Positions 26,256 to 35,162 of a stretch of DNA of 64,000 nucleotides are shown piece by piece (the stretch's first letter is position 1; each line of letters starts with the position of its first letter). The stretch comes from a bacterium (GTDB lineage Bacteria; Verrucomicrobiota; Verrucomicrobiia; Verrucomicrobiales; Akkermansiaceae): positions 19,791-83,790 of the forward strand of contig JAAEZT010000017.1 in NCBI GenBank assembly GCA_018222765.1. Reading direction: 5' to 3'. The notes under the pieces were generated by a model. The model did not search any database and had not been told where the DNA came from. It saw only the letters and a list, made by a program, of their open reading frames with translations. Made by a program: the position numbers and the translations under genes.

Positions 26256-26341
26256 AACAAATAGGGCGGTAGCGCACCTGAGAGCTTCTGGCAAGAGTTG
26301 GCGCTTGAAAATCTCGCAGATGTCTGAAATGTCCTTCCTCG
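26256..26341. promoter_or_regulatory. Divergent promoter region serA / ilvD
   Basis: 86 bases between two outward-reading biosynthetic genes. It must hold both promoters; no clear -10/-35 pair, operator repeat or attenuator structure is recognisable. Confidence 0.5.
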
Positions 26342-28036
26342 ATGTGCGATAATCCGAATATGCGTGAATTCTCTTCGAAGGTGCTCGACGGTCCCGATCG
26401 GGCTCCCAGTCGGGCAATGCTCTACCCGGTGGGCTTCGAGAAAGACGACTTTAATAAGCCTAAAATCGGCGTAGCCTCGACCTGGAGTCAGGTGACACCC
26501 TGTAACTTCCATATTGATGGTTTGGCCAAGGAATCCGCCAATGGCGTTGATGCCGCAGGCGGGAAGTCGGTCATTTTCAATACCATTACCATTTCCGACG
26601 GGATTTCCATGGGAACCGAGGGAATGAAGTATTCTCTTGTGAGCCGGGAAGTTATCGCGGACTCGATTGAGACCGTTGTCGGTTGTGAAGGCATGGACGG
26701 CTACGTTGCCATCGGAGGTTGCGACAAGAACATGCCCGGTTGTGTCATGGCGATGGCGCGCATGAATCGTCCCTCGGTTTTTGTTTATGGTGGAACGATT
26801 CTTCCCGGATGTGCCACTTTAAAGGGCGAGGACAAGGATCTCGATATCGTGTCGGTGTTCGAAGCCGTCGGCAAACACGCCAGCGGTGAATATTCCGATG
26901 AGGAATTGCAGCTTGTCGAAGAGACGGCCATTCCCGGCGCCGGATCTTGCGGCGGAATGTATACCGCCAACACCATGGCATCTGCCATCGAAGCCCTCGG
27001 CATGAGTCTTCCCAACAGTTCGGCCCAGGCTGCGATCAGCGATGATAAAAAACGCGATAGCTTTGATGCCGGCGCGGCGGTGCTCCACTTGTTGGAGAAG
27101 GGGATTCGACCTCGCGATATCATGACTCGCAAGGCCTTTGAGAATGCCATCACGGTGGTGATAGCTCTCGGTGGTTCGACCAATGCGGTGCTGCACCTTC
27201 TTGCGATGGCGCACTCCGCGGATGTGGAATTGTCCATCGATGACTTCACTGAGATCGGTAAGCGCGTCCCCGTGCTGGCTGACCTCAAACCGAGCGGAAA
27301 ATATGTCATGGCAGAATTGGTTAAGATCGGCGGAACGATCCCGCTCATGAAGATGCTTCTCGAAGCGGGTCTCCTCCACGGAGACTGCATGACAGTCACC
27401 GGCAAGACCGTTGCGGAAAACCTCGCGAACTCCGAGATCGAATATCCTGAAGGGCAGGATGTTATTCGTCCCATTTCTGATCCAATCAAAAAGGATAGTC
27501 ACCTTCGCATCCTCTATGGCAATGTCGCTCCCGGTGGTTCGGTAGCGAAGATCTCTGGTAAGGAAGGTCTCAGTTTTCAGGGCCGGGCCCGTGTCTTTGA
27601 ATCCGAAGAGGCCGCGATGACCGCGATCCTCGACGGCAAGATTGAGGCTGGTGATGTTATCGTTATTCGTCGCGAAGGCCCCAAGGGTGGACCTGGAATG
27701 CGCGAGATGCTTGGGCCAACCGCCGCCGTCATGGGTCGTGGTCTTGGCGACAGTGTGGCGCTCATCACTGATGGACGATTCTCCGGTGGAAGTCACGGCT
27801 TCGTAGTGGGACACATCACTCCGGAAGCGTTCGACGGCGGACCGATCGGACTCCTTGAGGAAGGGGACACCATCACCATTGATGCCGAGAAGAACGAGAT
27901 TTCTGTTGACGCCGACCTCGACGCGAGAAAAGCCAACTGGACCCAACCCGCACCGCACTACACCCGTGGGGTTCTGGCCAAGTTTGCCAAGCTTACTACA
28001 AGTGCAAGTGAGGGAGCGGTGACGGATAAGCTGTAA
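26342..28036 (+). CDS. ilvD: Dihydroxy-acid dehydratase
   Basis: 564 residues. It dehydrates 2,3-dihydroxy-isovalerate and -methylvalerate in valine and isoleucine synthesis. Iron-sulfur and active-site motifs are complete: [13 protein letters not shown] (Cys54), [10 protein letters not shown] (Cys127 and Cys134), [15 protein letters not shown] and, near the C-terminus, [20 protein letters not shown]. Conservation begins at [22 protein letters not shown], so the ATG at 26342 (six residues earlier) or 26360 may be used. A GTG or TTG start is not needed. No other ilv gene is nearby. The gene is followed by ~210 bases containing a REPIN-like element. Confidence 0.97.
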   Translation: MCDNPNMREFSSKVLDGPDRAPSRAMLYPVGFEKDDFNKPKIGVASTWSQVTPCNFHIDGLAKESANGVDAAGGKSVIFNTITISDGISMGTEGMKYSLVSREVIADSIETVVGCEGMDGYVAIGGCDKNMPGCVMAMARMNRPSVFVYGGTILPGCATLKGEDKDLDIVSVFEAVGKHASGEYSDEELQLVEETAIPGAGSCGGMYTANTMASAIEALGMSLPNSSAQAAISDDKKRDSFDAGAAVLHLLEKGIRPRDIMTRKAFENAITVVIALGGSTNAVLHLLAMAHSADVELSIDDFTEIGKRVPVLADLKPSGKYVMAELVKIGGTIPLMKMLLEAGLLHGDCMTVTGKTVAENLANSEIEYPEGQDVIRPISDPIKKDSHLRILYGNVAPGGSVAKISGKEGLSFQGRARVFESEEAAMTAILDGKIEAGDVIVIRREGPKGGPGMREMLGPTAAVMGRGLGDSVALITDGRFSGGSHGFVVGHITPEAFDGGPIGLLEEGDTITIDAEKNEISVDADLDARKANWTQPAPHYTRGVLAKFAKLTTSASEGAVTDKL

Positions 28037-28170
28037 TTTCGATCAAACGATTCCCAAACCACAGGGGAGTGATCCTCCGTGGTTTATGTTTGAGAAGGAT
28101 GAAGAATTGACTGCGAATTGACGCGGATCTTTTTCTCTGGTGCCGGGGAATTACGACGGTGGTTTAAAAT

Positions 28171-28253
28171 GTAGTCGAAAGCTTCACTTTTGATGACCGC
28201 TGGTAGGTTGCGGAGAGCGGGAATTTCGCACCAAAAGTGAAACTTTTGGCTAC
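28171..28253. repeat. REPIN-like inverted REP pair
   Basis: Two 25-base arms in inverted orientation, 28171-28195 and 28229-28253, match at 21 of 25 positions and are separated by 33 bases. Each arm begins with GTAG (read outward-in) and contains its own hairpin; the right arm has a perfect CCAAAAGT-gaa-ACTTTTGG (28231-28249). This is the layout of RAYT-dependent REP doublets. The right arm's GTAG holds the stop codon of the propeller gene on the minus strand. Confidence 0.75.
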
Positions 28254-29569
28254 TTTTCAGAGAGGTCAATTCGCACGATTTCTGTGTCATTTCTTGCGAA
28301 GATGGATTTCTGTGAAAAGGCGGGTTGGCTCCAGACGACTTTACGGCCCCAGGCTCCGTTGGTAGGGGCGAGGATGTGTTGGCGGCCGAGTTCCTCGTAG
28401 CCCTTGGGGTTGAGCTTGGCGAGAATGAGGTCGCCCATTTCTCCGAAAATCCAGAAGTGTTTGTGGGCTTCATGGTAGACGAGAAAGGCGGAGCCGTGAC
28501 GGGATTTTTTGGGAGAACCCGGAGCGAGGGTTGGCTTGGTAGTGCTCCAGAGACGGTCGCCATTTTCCATGGAGACGGCCATAAGCTTGCTGCTTTCGCT
28601 GTCGACTCCGTAGATGACGCCCTCGAGGAGGTGGGGAGGTGAGTTTAGAGAATAGAGTGCGTTGGTTTTTGTGCCTCGCCAGAGGACTTTGGCGGTGGGC
28701 TTTTTATCGTCGAGTTCAATCATGACGGCGGCGTTTTTCCCAGGGCCTGAGACGAAGAGTTTGTTTCCCAGCTTGCGGGGAACCATGCGTGAGATTCCGT
28801 AGACGGGTTCGAGCGGGACCGACCAATAGACTTTTCCGGTGGTTGGATTGAGAGAGGTAACTTCCTTGGGAGACCAGAAGAGGAGTTGTTCGACGCCAGC
28901 GTGTTCGATGACACGGGGAGGACAATAGCCTGCTTCGTCGGAGCTGAGGGCTTTCCATTTTTCCGCTCCAGTTTTTTTGTCGAAGGCAATGAGGACCTGT
29001 CCATCTCCTCCGGCGGTGGCGTAGACGAAATCGCCATGAATCAAGGGATGGGCGGAGTATCCCCAACGCGGTGGGCGGCATTTGTATTTTGCGCAAATGT
29101 CATGTTTCCAAATGATCTTGCCGGATTTGGTATCGAGGCAGCGGAGGTGTCCCATCGTCCCCTGGAAATAAAGTCTTCCGTCTTGTACCGTGGGGGTGAC
29201 GCGGGGACCACCGGGATAAGAGACGGTGTAGGTTACTTCGTATTCGTGCGTCCAAAGCTCCTTTCCGGTTTCGGCGTCGAGGCAGAGAATGCGCTCCTTT
29301 CCGCTGCGAGGTGTGCCACCCTGTCCGACGCCATCGAACTCGCCCTTAGTGATCAGGAAATCGGGAACGTAGACTTTTCCATTGGCCACTGACGGCCCCG
29401 CGTATCCCCAATTGACTGGCGCGCGCCAAGCGACGCTCAGTTTGGTATCGAGGTCTTTGCGGATTCCGTCTTCACGCCAGAGGCCATCACGCTCGGACCC
29501 AAGCCACTGCGGCCAATCGTCGGCGTGGAGGCTGGTGAAGACTAGGAAAGTGAGGATGGTCCATTTCAT
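28250..29569 (-). CDS. Exported PQQ-like beta-propeller protein
   Basis: 439 residues with a signal peptide (MKWTILTFLVFTSLHA) followed by DDWPQWLGSERDGLW, the WPQW...RDG start of verrucomicrobial/planctomycete propellers. Repeating blades carry tryptophan-docking-like motifs: CLDAETGKELWTHEYE, CLDTKSGKIIWKHD, AFDKKTGAEKWKAL, SLNPTTGKVYWSVPL and AVSMENGDRLWSTTK. Such eight-bladed folds may bind PQQ, but this class lacks recognisable quinoprotein catalytic residues and often acts as a scaffold. The last codons run into the REPIN (stop TAG at 28250-28252, minus strand). Confidence 0.88.
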   Translation of the reverse strand: MKWTILTFLVFTSLHADDWPQWLGSERDGLWREDGIRKDLDTKLSVAWRAPVNWGYAGPSVANGKVYVPDFLITKGEFDGVGQGGTPRSGKERILCLDAETGKELWTHEYEVTYTVSYPGGPRVTPTVQDGRLYFQGTMGHLRCLDTKSGKIIWKHDICAKYKCRPPRWGYSAHPLIHGDFVYATAGGDGQVLIAFDKKTGAEKWKALSSDEAGYCPPRVIEHAGVEQLLFWSPKEVTSLNPTTGKVYWSVPLEPVYGISRMVPRKLGNKLFVSGPGKNAAVMIELDDKKPTAKVLWRGTKTNALYSLNSPPHLLEGVIYGVDSESSKLMAVSMENGDRLWSTTKPTLAPGSPKKSRHGSAFLVYHEAHKHFWIFGEMGDLILAKLNPKGYEELGRQHILAPTNGAWGRKVVWSQPAFSQKSIFARNDTEIVRIDLSEK

Positions 29570-29866
29570 ACGAGGGAGAGTTCAAGATTGGAGATGGAAG
29601 GCAATTCAGAGTTGTGAGCGAAGCAAGGAGTAATGAAGGAATTGTTGAGAATGGCGGCAGTGATGGTTGATGCTGATGAAGACGGGATCGAGGGCGATAG
29701 GGAGAAGTTTATCTCGATGGATTGGGGAGCGGCCCCGGATCTGATAAGGATGAGGACGGAGAAGATTGTTTGCTGGAGTATGGCTTGGAATTGCGACCGT
29801 TGTGGTGACTGGTAAAGTTGCGGAAGGGGCGCTTTGCCGGGTGCGGATAGTGTTGCCTTGAGTTTT
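29570..29866 (+). pseudogene. Relic of a secreted protein C-terminus (DxDxDG / LLEYGL type)
   Basis: Between two minus-strand genes, the plus strand keeps fragments in different frames. Frame 2 from 29666 reads VDADEDGIEGDREKFI then DWGAAPD; frame 1 from 29743 reads DKDEDGEDCLLEYGLELRPLW and stops at 29808. Together they imitate the common verrucomicrobial tail (W....G...DxDxDG..NLLEYALGL.P) of secreted proteins with thrombospondin-3-like calcium motifs. A +1/-1 shift joins them, so the gene is dead. The rest of this 297-base gap shows nothing else, apart from the upstream side of the propeller gene. Confidence 0.5.
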
Positions 29867-31849
29867 CTATTTTGAGGTCCAGTCAAGGAGGGTTTTCTTA
29901 TTCTGATCGAGGAGTTTGAGCTCTTCGATGATTGCTTTGCCAGGGCCGCTGGAGACATCGAGGCGGAGTTGGTAGAGGGATTTATTGGTGTCGATGGCGA
30001 TCCTGATTTTTTGCGATGTATTGTCTCCGTTGACGGGGAAGGAAATGGGAGCGCCCTTAGGGAGAGCAGAATTTTGATTGGTGGTGAAGTAGAGATGGCC
30101 GGTGTCTTTGCTTTCGGTGGTGAGAGTGAAGGAGAGAAAGTAGGGGCCGACGGGAGGTTTGGTGGTTCTGCGGAAGTCCATCGCGATGCCGGGATCGTCG
30201 CCAGTGAAGGTGAGATAGAGAGCGTTGTCTTTGCGAGTGAGTTTGGTGTTCTTGCGGGCGCGGATGGGTATTTTTCCTGTCCGACTTTCTTTTTTTTGCG
30301 CGTTGGTGGGTGGTTCATTGGCGTCCGAGAACTTGGTCCACTGGCGGTTTGCTTTTGGGTGGCTGGCGGGTGTCATTTTGGTGTTAGCGAGCTTTTCAGA
30401 ATGGAGAACATTCCGTGAGATCTCCTGCCACTTTGCAATCATGGCTTGCAGGCGTTTTGGTTCGGCGTCGGCGAGGTTATTGAGTTCAGTACGGTCTTCG
30501 GCAAGGTTGTAGAGTTCCCACTCCTGGCCTTTGAAATTTACCAACTTCCAGTCGCCATCGCGGAGGCCGAAGTCATTTGCAAATTGCAGATAGAGTGGTT
30601 CGGGTCGGGTGAAGCTGGTATTCTCGATGATGGGAAGGAAGGACACTCCGGAAACGGGACGAAGCTCTCTGGTTGGATGCTTGGCGGGGATAGTGCTCTT
30701 CGAAATTTCAGCGAGGGTGGGAAGGACATCGATAAGGTGGACCGGGGTGTCGATGACGGCTCCGGGCTTGAGTTTTATGCCAGCAGGCCAGTGGAGAATA
30801 CCAGGGGTGCTGATTCCACCTTCGAATTGATTTTGTTTATAGAAGCGGAAGGGGGCGTTACGGGCCCAAGCCCAGCCGGTAGAGTCGGCGAGGGCAATGT
30901 CTCCGTTGGTGGGTTCAACATTGAGGAGGGGTTTTCTGCGGTCATACGGGCAGGCACCGTTGTCGGAGACGAAGAGGATGAAGGTGTTGTCGAGTTGCTT
31001 GTTCTTTTCGAGGTCGCTAATAAGGCGGCCGATTTCCTGATCAACGCGATCGATCATCGCGGCGAGGGTAACCATACGGTTGATTTCGTATCCTTGTTGC
31101 CAAGGGACGAGCTTGTCCCAAGCACGAATGTGAGGGGGACGTGGGCTGGCTTTGAGGTTTTTAGGGAGAATGCCGAGTTCCTTTTGTTTCGAGATGCGGG
31201 TGTCTCGAACTTTATCCCAGCCGGCATCGTAACGGCCTTTGTATTTAGCGTAGTCTTCGGGGAGAGCGTGGAGAGGGGCGTGGGGGGCATTGACGGCGAG
31301 GTAAAGATAGAAGGGGTCGTCGGCCTTACGGGATTCTTCGAGAAATTTGAGGGCATGATCGACTTTGGCGACGGTGGTGTAGAAGCCGGAGTCGGGGACT
31401 TTCCAGGGCTCGCCGTTGAGTCGAAAGGTATTGTCTCCCTTGAAGAAATTGCAGGCACCGGAGAGGTGGCCAAAGTAGCGGTCGAAGCCAAAATCGGTTG
31501 GTTCTTTTTTGAGATGCCACTTGCCGGACATGGCGGTGAAGTAGCCGCCGTCGCGGAGGACTTCGGCGGAGGTGACGGCGTGGGAGAGCGCGACGTCACC
31601 GGCGGCGACGCAATACTGCCCGGTGAGAAGCGAGACGCGGGATGAGTGGCACTTGGCTGTATTGTAGAATTGGGAAAAGCGGAGGCCGTTTTTGGCGAGT
31701 CGATCGAGATTGGGGGTTTCGATTTCCGACCCGTAGCAGCCGATGTCGGAGTAGCCGAGGTCATCGACCATGATGACGAGGAAGTTGGGCTTTTGGGCAG
31801 AGTGGGCGGGAAGGTTCAGAAGAAGTGTGAAGAGAAGAAGTAATCTCAT
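29867..31849 (-). CDS. Secreted S1 sulfatase with CxSxR active site and C-terminal beta domain
   Basis: 660 residues, signal peptide to ~18 (PAHSA-QK). Sulfatase fold from ~20: NFLVIMVDDLGYSDIGCYG, TPNLDRLAKNGLRF, GKWHLKKE, APHAPLHALPEDY, LFVSDNGACPYDRRKP, QFEGGISTPGILHWPAG, GVSFLPI, LRDGDWKLVN and WELYNLAEDRTELNNLA. The formylglycine site is C67-H-S-S-R71: Ser stands where Pro or Ala is usual. The GRYDAGWDKVRDTRI segment is typical of the S1_4-type group. About 110 extra C-terminal residues (~550-660) form a predicted beta-sandwich of the glycan-binding kind. Probably desulfates an extracellular polysaccharide. The next sulfatase lies upstream on the same strand, 221 bases away. Confidence 0.92.
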   Translation of the reverse strand: MRLLLLFTLLLNLPAHSAQKPNFLVIMVDDLGYSDIGCYGSEIETPNLDRLAKNGLRFSQFYNTAKCHSSRVSLLTGQYCVAAGDVALSHAVTSAEVLRDGGYFTAMSGKWHLKKEPTDFGFDRYFGHLSGACNFFKGDNTFRLNGEPWKVPDSGFYTTVAKVDHALKFLEESRKADDPFYLYLAVNAPHAPLHALPEDYAKYKGRYDAGWDKVRDTRISKQKELGILPKNLKASPRPPHIRAWDKLVPWQQGYEINRMVTLAAMIDRVDQEIGRLISDLEKNKQLDNTFILFVSDNGACPYDRRKPLLNVEPTNGDIALADSTGWAWARNAPFRFYKQNQFEGGISTPGILHWPAGIKLKPGAVIDTPVHLIDVLPTLAEISKSTIPAKHPTRELRPVSGVSFLPIIENTSFTRPEPLYLQFANDFGLRDGDWKLVNFKGQEWELYNLAEDRTELNNLADAEPKRLQAMIAKWQEISRNVLHSEKLANTKMTPASHPKANRQWTKFSDANEPPTNAQKKESRTGKIPIRARKNTKLTRKDNALYLTFTGDDPGIAMDFRRTTKPPVGPYFLSFTLTTESKDTGHLYFTTNQNSALPKGAPISFPVNGDNTSQKIRIAIDTNKSLYQLRLDVSSGPGKAIIEELKLLDQNKKTLLDWTSK

Positions 31850-32070
31850 GTGGGTGGTTTTAGCTTTCGAAGGAGGAGATGGAAAGCCGGAGCGTGTTTT
31901 CTTTTTTTCTAATTCTTAAACTACTGGGAGAGAGTGAGGCAGGTTTTTGACAGACCCAATGGCTGCAGATCTGGATCGGATTTACCGGAGATGAAAGCCG
32001 TGACCGTGGAGAGGGAGGCCCATTCGCCTCAGCCTAAGAAAAAGAAGCGAAATGATCGAGATGGGAAATC

Positions 32071-33651
32071 CTATTTTTGAAGCTGTCGAGAAGATCCTTG
32101 ATCGCCCATGGCTTTCTTTGCCTGGTCGAGTAGGAAGGTGAGCGCCGTTTGGTGCTTGGGATCTTTGAGGAGGTTTTCCTTTTCCATCGGGTCGCTGGCA
32201 AGATTGTAGAGCTCTTTGGGTTGGAGCTTTTGTTCCCACGCGAATGTGTGGTCGAGAAAGAGTTTCCATTGGCCGGGTTGGGGAGCTCCGTTGGAGCGAA
32301 TGGCGACCCAGGCGCGTTCTTTGTTGTTGGATTTGGACGCTTCGTTGTGGTCGTTGGGGATGATAGGAATGCGGGGAGAGAAGGGTTTTCCTTGCAAGGC
32401 GGGAAGTTGGCTGACGCTGTCCTCGGCACCTCGACCGTTGCCTTTGAGTGGCGGTAACGGTTTGCCTAGGATGTCTGCGGTGGTGGCGTAGATGTCGTTG
32501 AGACCAAGAAGGCGGCTGGTATCTCTCCCGCCGTTTACTCCTCCAAGAGGCCAACTTGCGAGAAAGGGAACGCGGTGTCCGCCCTCGTAAACCGAGCCTT
32601 TGTTACTGCGGAGAGGGCCGGTGAATTGCTTGTTCCTTTTCTCTGCACCGTTGTCGCTGGAGAAAATGAAGAGAGTATTTTCAGAGAGCTTTTTCCCGGG
32701 GCGCCGTGGGTCGTCGGTGGTGGCGAGGTAGTTGCGCAGGCGACTGACGAGGACGTCGTTTTCATAAATGAAATCCTGGCGGACGCTGTTGCAAGGTGAT
32801 CCATCTTTGTTTCGACTCGCTCCGATGATCTGTTGGTCGCCAAGTTTTTTATCTGGGGTGTAGGGCCCGTGATTGATGTGGGAGGCGAAGTATAGAAAGA
32901 AGGGTTTTTCTTTTGCGTTGGCGGAGTCAAGGAACTCGCGACTTTGAGCGTCGAGGACTTTTCCGATTTTGTTGAGAACGTAGGAGCCGTCGAGTTGTTT
33001 ACCATTTTTGGTGGCGCCGATAATTTTACGACCATGGATCCAGCCAGGGCCTCGGGCTTGGTTGGGTGTGTTGGCAGCACCTTGTTTGAGGACCGAATTT
33101 GGTCCTGAGGTTCCGTGGCTGCGGGAGAAACCGTGGAAGAAATCGAACCCGTGGTCGAGGGGGCCGTCGAAAATGGGTTTGGTGAGGTCGGCGTCCAACC
33201 AAGCGTCGGCGGGTTGGCCTTCTGAGTTATGGTAGGTGAGTCCAAGGTGCCACTTTCCGACCATGCCGGTGGTGTAGCCGTGTTCGCGGAGGAATTCCGG
33301 GAGGGTGACGCGTTCGCGTTCGATCAGGGGATCTCCCTGAACGCCGAAAAGAACCCAGCTCTTGAGGTGAGTGCGCCAGCAATAGCGTCCGGTGAGCAGA
33401 GCATAGCGACTGGGGGTGCAGCGGCTGGAAGGGGAATGGGCGTCGGTGAAGCGAACGCCGTCTGCTGCGAGTTTTTCAAGAGCAGGAGTATGGAGTTGGG
33501 TCGTGTCGGGGTTACCTGACCAAGATTGGTAGGCGCTGGTGTCGCCCATGCCCATGTCGTCGGCGAGAAAAACGACAATATTTGGCGAAGGAGATGCAAA
33601 TCCCACGTTGGTAATGAGGGATACGAAAAAGATGGCTGGCAAACTCTTCAT
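32071..33651 (-). CDS. Secreted S1 sulfatase (CTPSR type)
   Basis: 526 residues with a signal peptide (MKSLPAIFFVSLITNVGFAS). NIVVFLADDMGMGDTSAYQSW gives the metal-binding Asp pair; the formylglycine motif C78-T-P-S-R82 in SSRCTPSRYALLTGRYCWRT is canonical; GMVGKWHLG, ASHINHGPY, FIFSSDNGAEKRN and YEGGHRVPFLASWP follow, and the tail ELYNLASDPMEKENLLKDP is typical of arylsulfatases. Likely a periplasmic or secreted exo-sulfatase on sulfated glycans. The other minus-strand sulfatase is downstream; divergent from the cytochrome c gene across ~350 bases. An open 77-codon frame upstream overlaps its ATG as ATGA but looks non-coding. Confidence 0.94.
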   Translation of the reverse strand: MKSLPAIFFVSLITNVGFASPSPNIVVFLADDMGMGDTSAYQSWSGNPDTTQLHTPALEKLAADGVRFTDAHSPSSRCTPSRYALLTGRYCWRTHLKSWVLFGVQGDPLIERERVTLPEFLREHGYTTGMVGKWHLGLTYHNSEGQPADAWLDADLTKPIFDGPLDHGFDFFHGFSRSHGTSGPNSVLKQGAANTPNQARGPGWIHGRKIIGATKNGKQLDGSYVLNKIGKVLDAQSREFLDSANAKEKPFFLYFASHINHGPYTPDKKLGDQQIIGASRNKDGSPCNSVRQDFIYENDVLVSRLRNYLATTDDPRRPGKKLSENTLFIFSSDNGAEKRNKQFTGPLRSNKGSVYEGGHRVPFLASWPLGGVNGGRDTSRLLGLNDIYATTADILGKPLPPLKGNGRGAEDSVSQLPALQGKPFSPRIPIIPNDHNEASKSNNKERAWVAIRSNGAPQPGQWKLFLDHTFAWEQKLQPKELYNLASDPMEKENLLKDPKHQTALTFLLDQAKKAMGDQGSSRQLQK

Positions 33652-33998
33652 GGCTTATCTGGGAGCGAGGGCGTCAAAGGTGTTCTCAGGTAGCGTTGTG
33701 CTTGCCGAGTTTTAGGATCCTCCGAGAAATGATCACTCTCCTCCTTCAACTCCACCAGCTTGTATGAGTGGGACAGTATCGGTGGAGGTAGGTCAAGGCA
33801 AGCAGGCGATGAGGAGATTGGCTCAGAGTTTGTCTGAGATGAAATGCTCTCGTCTCGAGGCGATGTTGTTGGAAGGTTCATTCGATTCGAAGGTTAATGA
33901 TAGGAACAAAGTCCTTCGGAAGTAAAAATCTGCCTCCCTGGTGCTGTGATGATAAGTGTCGATTGCGTTTGGGAGAAGTTTGAATAGATTAATTTAGA
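33652..33998. other. 347-base divergent intergenic region
   Basis: Lies between the minus-strand sulfatase and the plus-strand cytochrome c gene and should contain both promoters. I see no recognisable promoter, operator repeat or RNA fold. A 53-codon frame (33764-33925, plus strand) starts with ATG and has plausible codons but no recognised relatives, and a 77-codon frame on the minus strand ends at 33648. Either could be a small gene or chance. Confidence 0.4.
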
Positions 33999-35162
33999 AT
34001 GAGGATATTTATCGTGACTTTCTGTTTGCTGTCATTGTCGGTTGTTGCTCTGGCAGTACCCAATGCAGCGATTTTGGAAAAGGGGAAAGCGCTCTACAAT
34101 GGTGCGGGTTCCTGTGTGGCGTGTCATATGGAGGACGGGAAAGGGCAGCCCAGTTCGGTTCCACCATTGACCGGTAGTGATTGGTTGGATGACCCCGATC
34201 GGACAATCGCCATTGTGCTCCGCGGGTTAGCTGGCCCGATTAAGGTGAACGGTAAGCGCTACTATTCTGCGATGCCGCCGCAGCTCCTCTTCGATGATGA
34301 AAAGATCGCGCATATTGTTACCTACGTGAACAACGCATGGGGAAATAAGGGCGCGGAGGTTTCCCGCGAGCAGGTCGCGAAGGCACGGGCGGAGTTACCG
34401 GTTGCGGTTTATACACCAGAGGCGATCCTGAAGGCCTTTCCTTTTGATAAGAGGAAGGGGAGGTCCAATGGGACCTTCAAGCCGGACTTTGACGATGTTC
34501 TTGCCGACGTGACTGTGCCGGTGGTATACCGCACCTTCATGCCGGGAGCCTCACCGGCAGCCTTCGCGGTGGCGCTTCCGGGGAATCAGTTTTATTGCTG
34601 GGATGCGGGCGAATGTCGCCTGCGATATGTTTGGTCGAAAGGGGGTTTCATTCGGGGGAACCAAGTGCATTGGTCCAGCAACGGAAAGCCGGTGGCCCAA
34701 TTCAATGGAATTCCGTATTATCGGGCTCGGTCCAGCCTGTTGAAGCCCGAGGATTACCAGTATTTGGCCGAGTCTGGGCGTAGGACTCCTTTTTATGATA
34801 CGACGGAAGCCGTTGATTTTCCGATTCTCGTCGAGGGAATGAAGGAGTCCCCGAAATTCAAAGGATATCGTCTGATTCGCGGATATCCCGAGTTCCGGTA
34901 TCAGCTTGGCAAACACGAATTCCGGGAATTGATCACCATGGCAGAGGGTAGGAAAGGGATCACGCGAAGGTTTTTCATGGAGCCGGAGGCTCCGATCACT
35001 TTCCGACTCACTCCGGATGAGGCGGCACTCGTTTCAACCTCCGCCGGAGTGATTCAAAAAGACGGAAGTTTCAAGCTGACAGCGAAGCAGGCCAAGGAAT
35101 TCCACATCACAATTAACGAGAGGAATCCTCTTACACCACAACCTACAGGAATCACCAAATGA
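33999..35162 (+). CDS. Exported c-type cytochrome-containing protein
   Basis: 387 residues, signal peptide to ~19 (VVALA-VP). A class I cytochrome c domain (~20-115) binds one haem through C39-V-A-C42-H43, with the axial Met92 in YYSAMPPQ and YVNNAWG in the C-terminal helix. The remaining ~270 residues (DDVLADVTVPVVYRTFMPGASPAAFAVALPGNQFYCWDAGECRLRYVW...) form an unassigned domain that recurs next to propeller dehydrogenase-like proteins in this phylum. The stop overlaps the start of the propeller-CBM gene (ATGA at 35159-35162), so the pair is translationally coupled and probably forms an electron-transfer couple; the substrate is unknown. Confidence 0.88.
   Translation: MRIFIVTFCLLSLSVVALAVPNAAILEKGKALYNGAGSCVACHMEDGKGQPSSVPPLTGSDWLDDPDRTIAIVLRGLAGPIKVNGKRYYSAMPPQLLFDDEKIAHIVTYVNNAWGNKGAEVSREQVAKARAELPVAVYTPEAILKAFPFDKRKGRSNGTFKPDFDDVLADVTVPVVYRTFMPGASPAAFAVALPGNQFYCWDAGECRLRYVWSKGGFIRGNQVHWSSNGKPVAQFNGIPYYRARSSLLKPEDYQYLAESGRRTPFYDTTEAVDFPILVEGMKESPKFKGYRLIRGYPEFRYQLGKHEFRELITMAEGRKGITRRFFMEPEAPITFRLTPDEAALVSTSAGVIQKDGSFKLTAKQAKEFHITINERNPLTPQPTGITK

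Noticed and set aside
30446..31645. 399-codon plus-strand frame over the sulfatase gene
   Set aside because: Shadow of a strong minus-strand sulfatase with all active-site motifs; G/V/E-rich translation is typical of antisense frames here.
33648..33881. 77-codon minus-strand frame ending in an ATGA overlap with the sulfatase
   Set aside because: The overlap looks like coupling, but the translation (P/S/T-rich) matches no known pattern and there is no start signal; it may be a gene relic, so it is only mentioned with the intergenic region.
33764..33925. 53-codon plus-strand small ORF (MSGTVSVEVGQGKQAMRRLA...)
   Set aside because: Codons are plausible, but without a ribosome-binding site or homologues it cannot be separated from chance.
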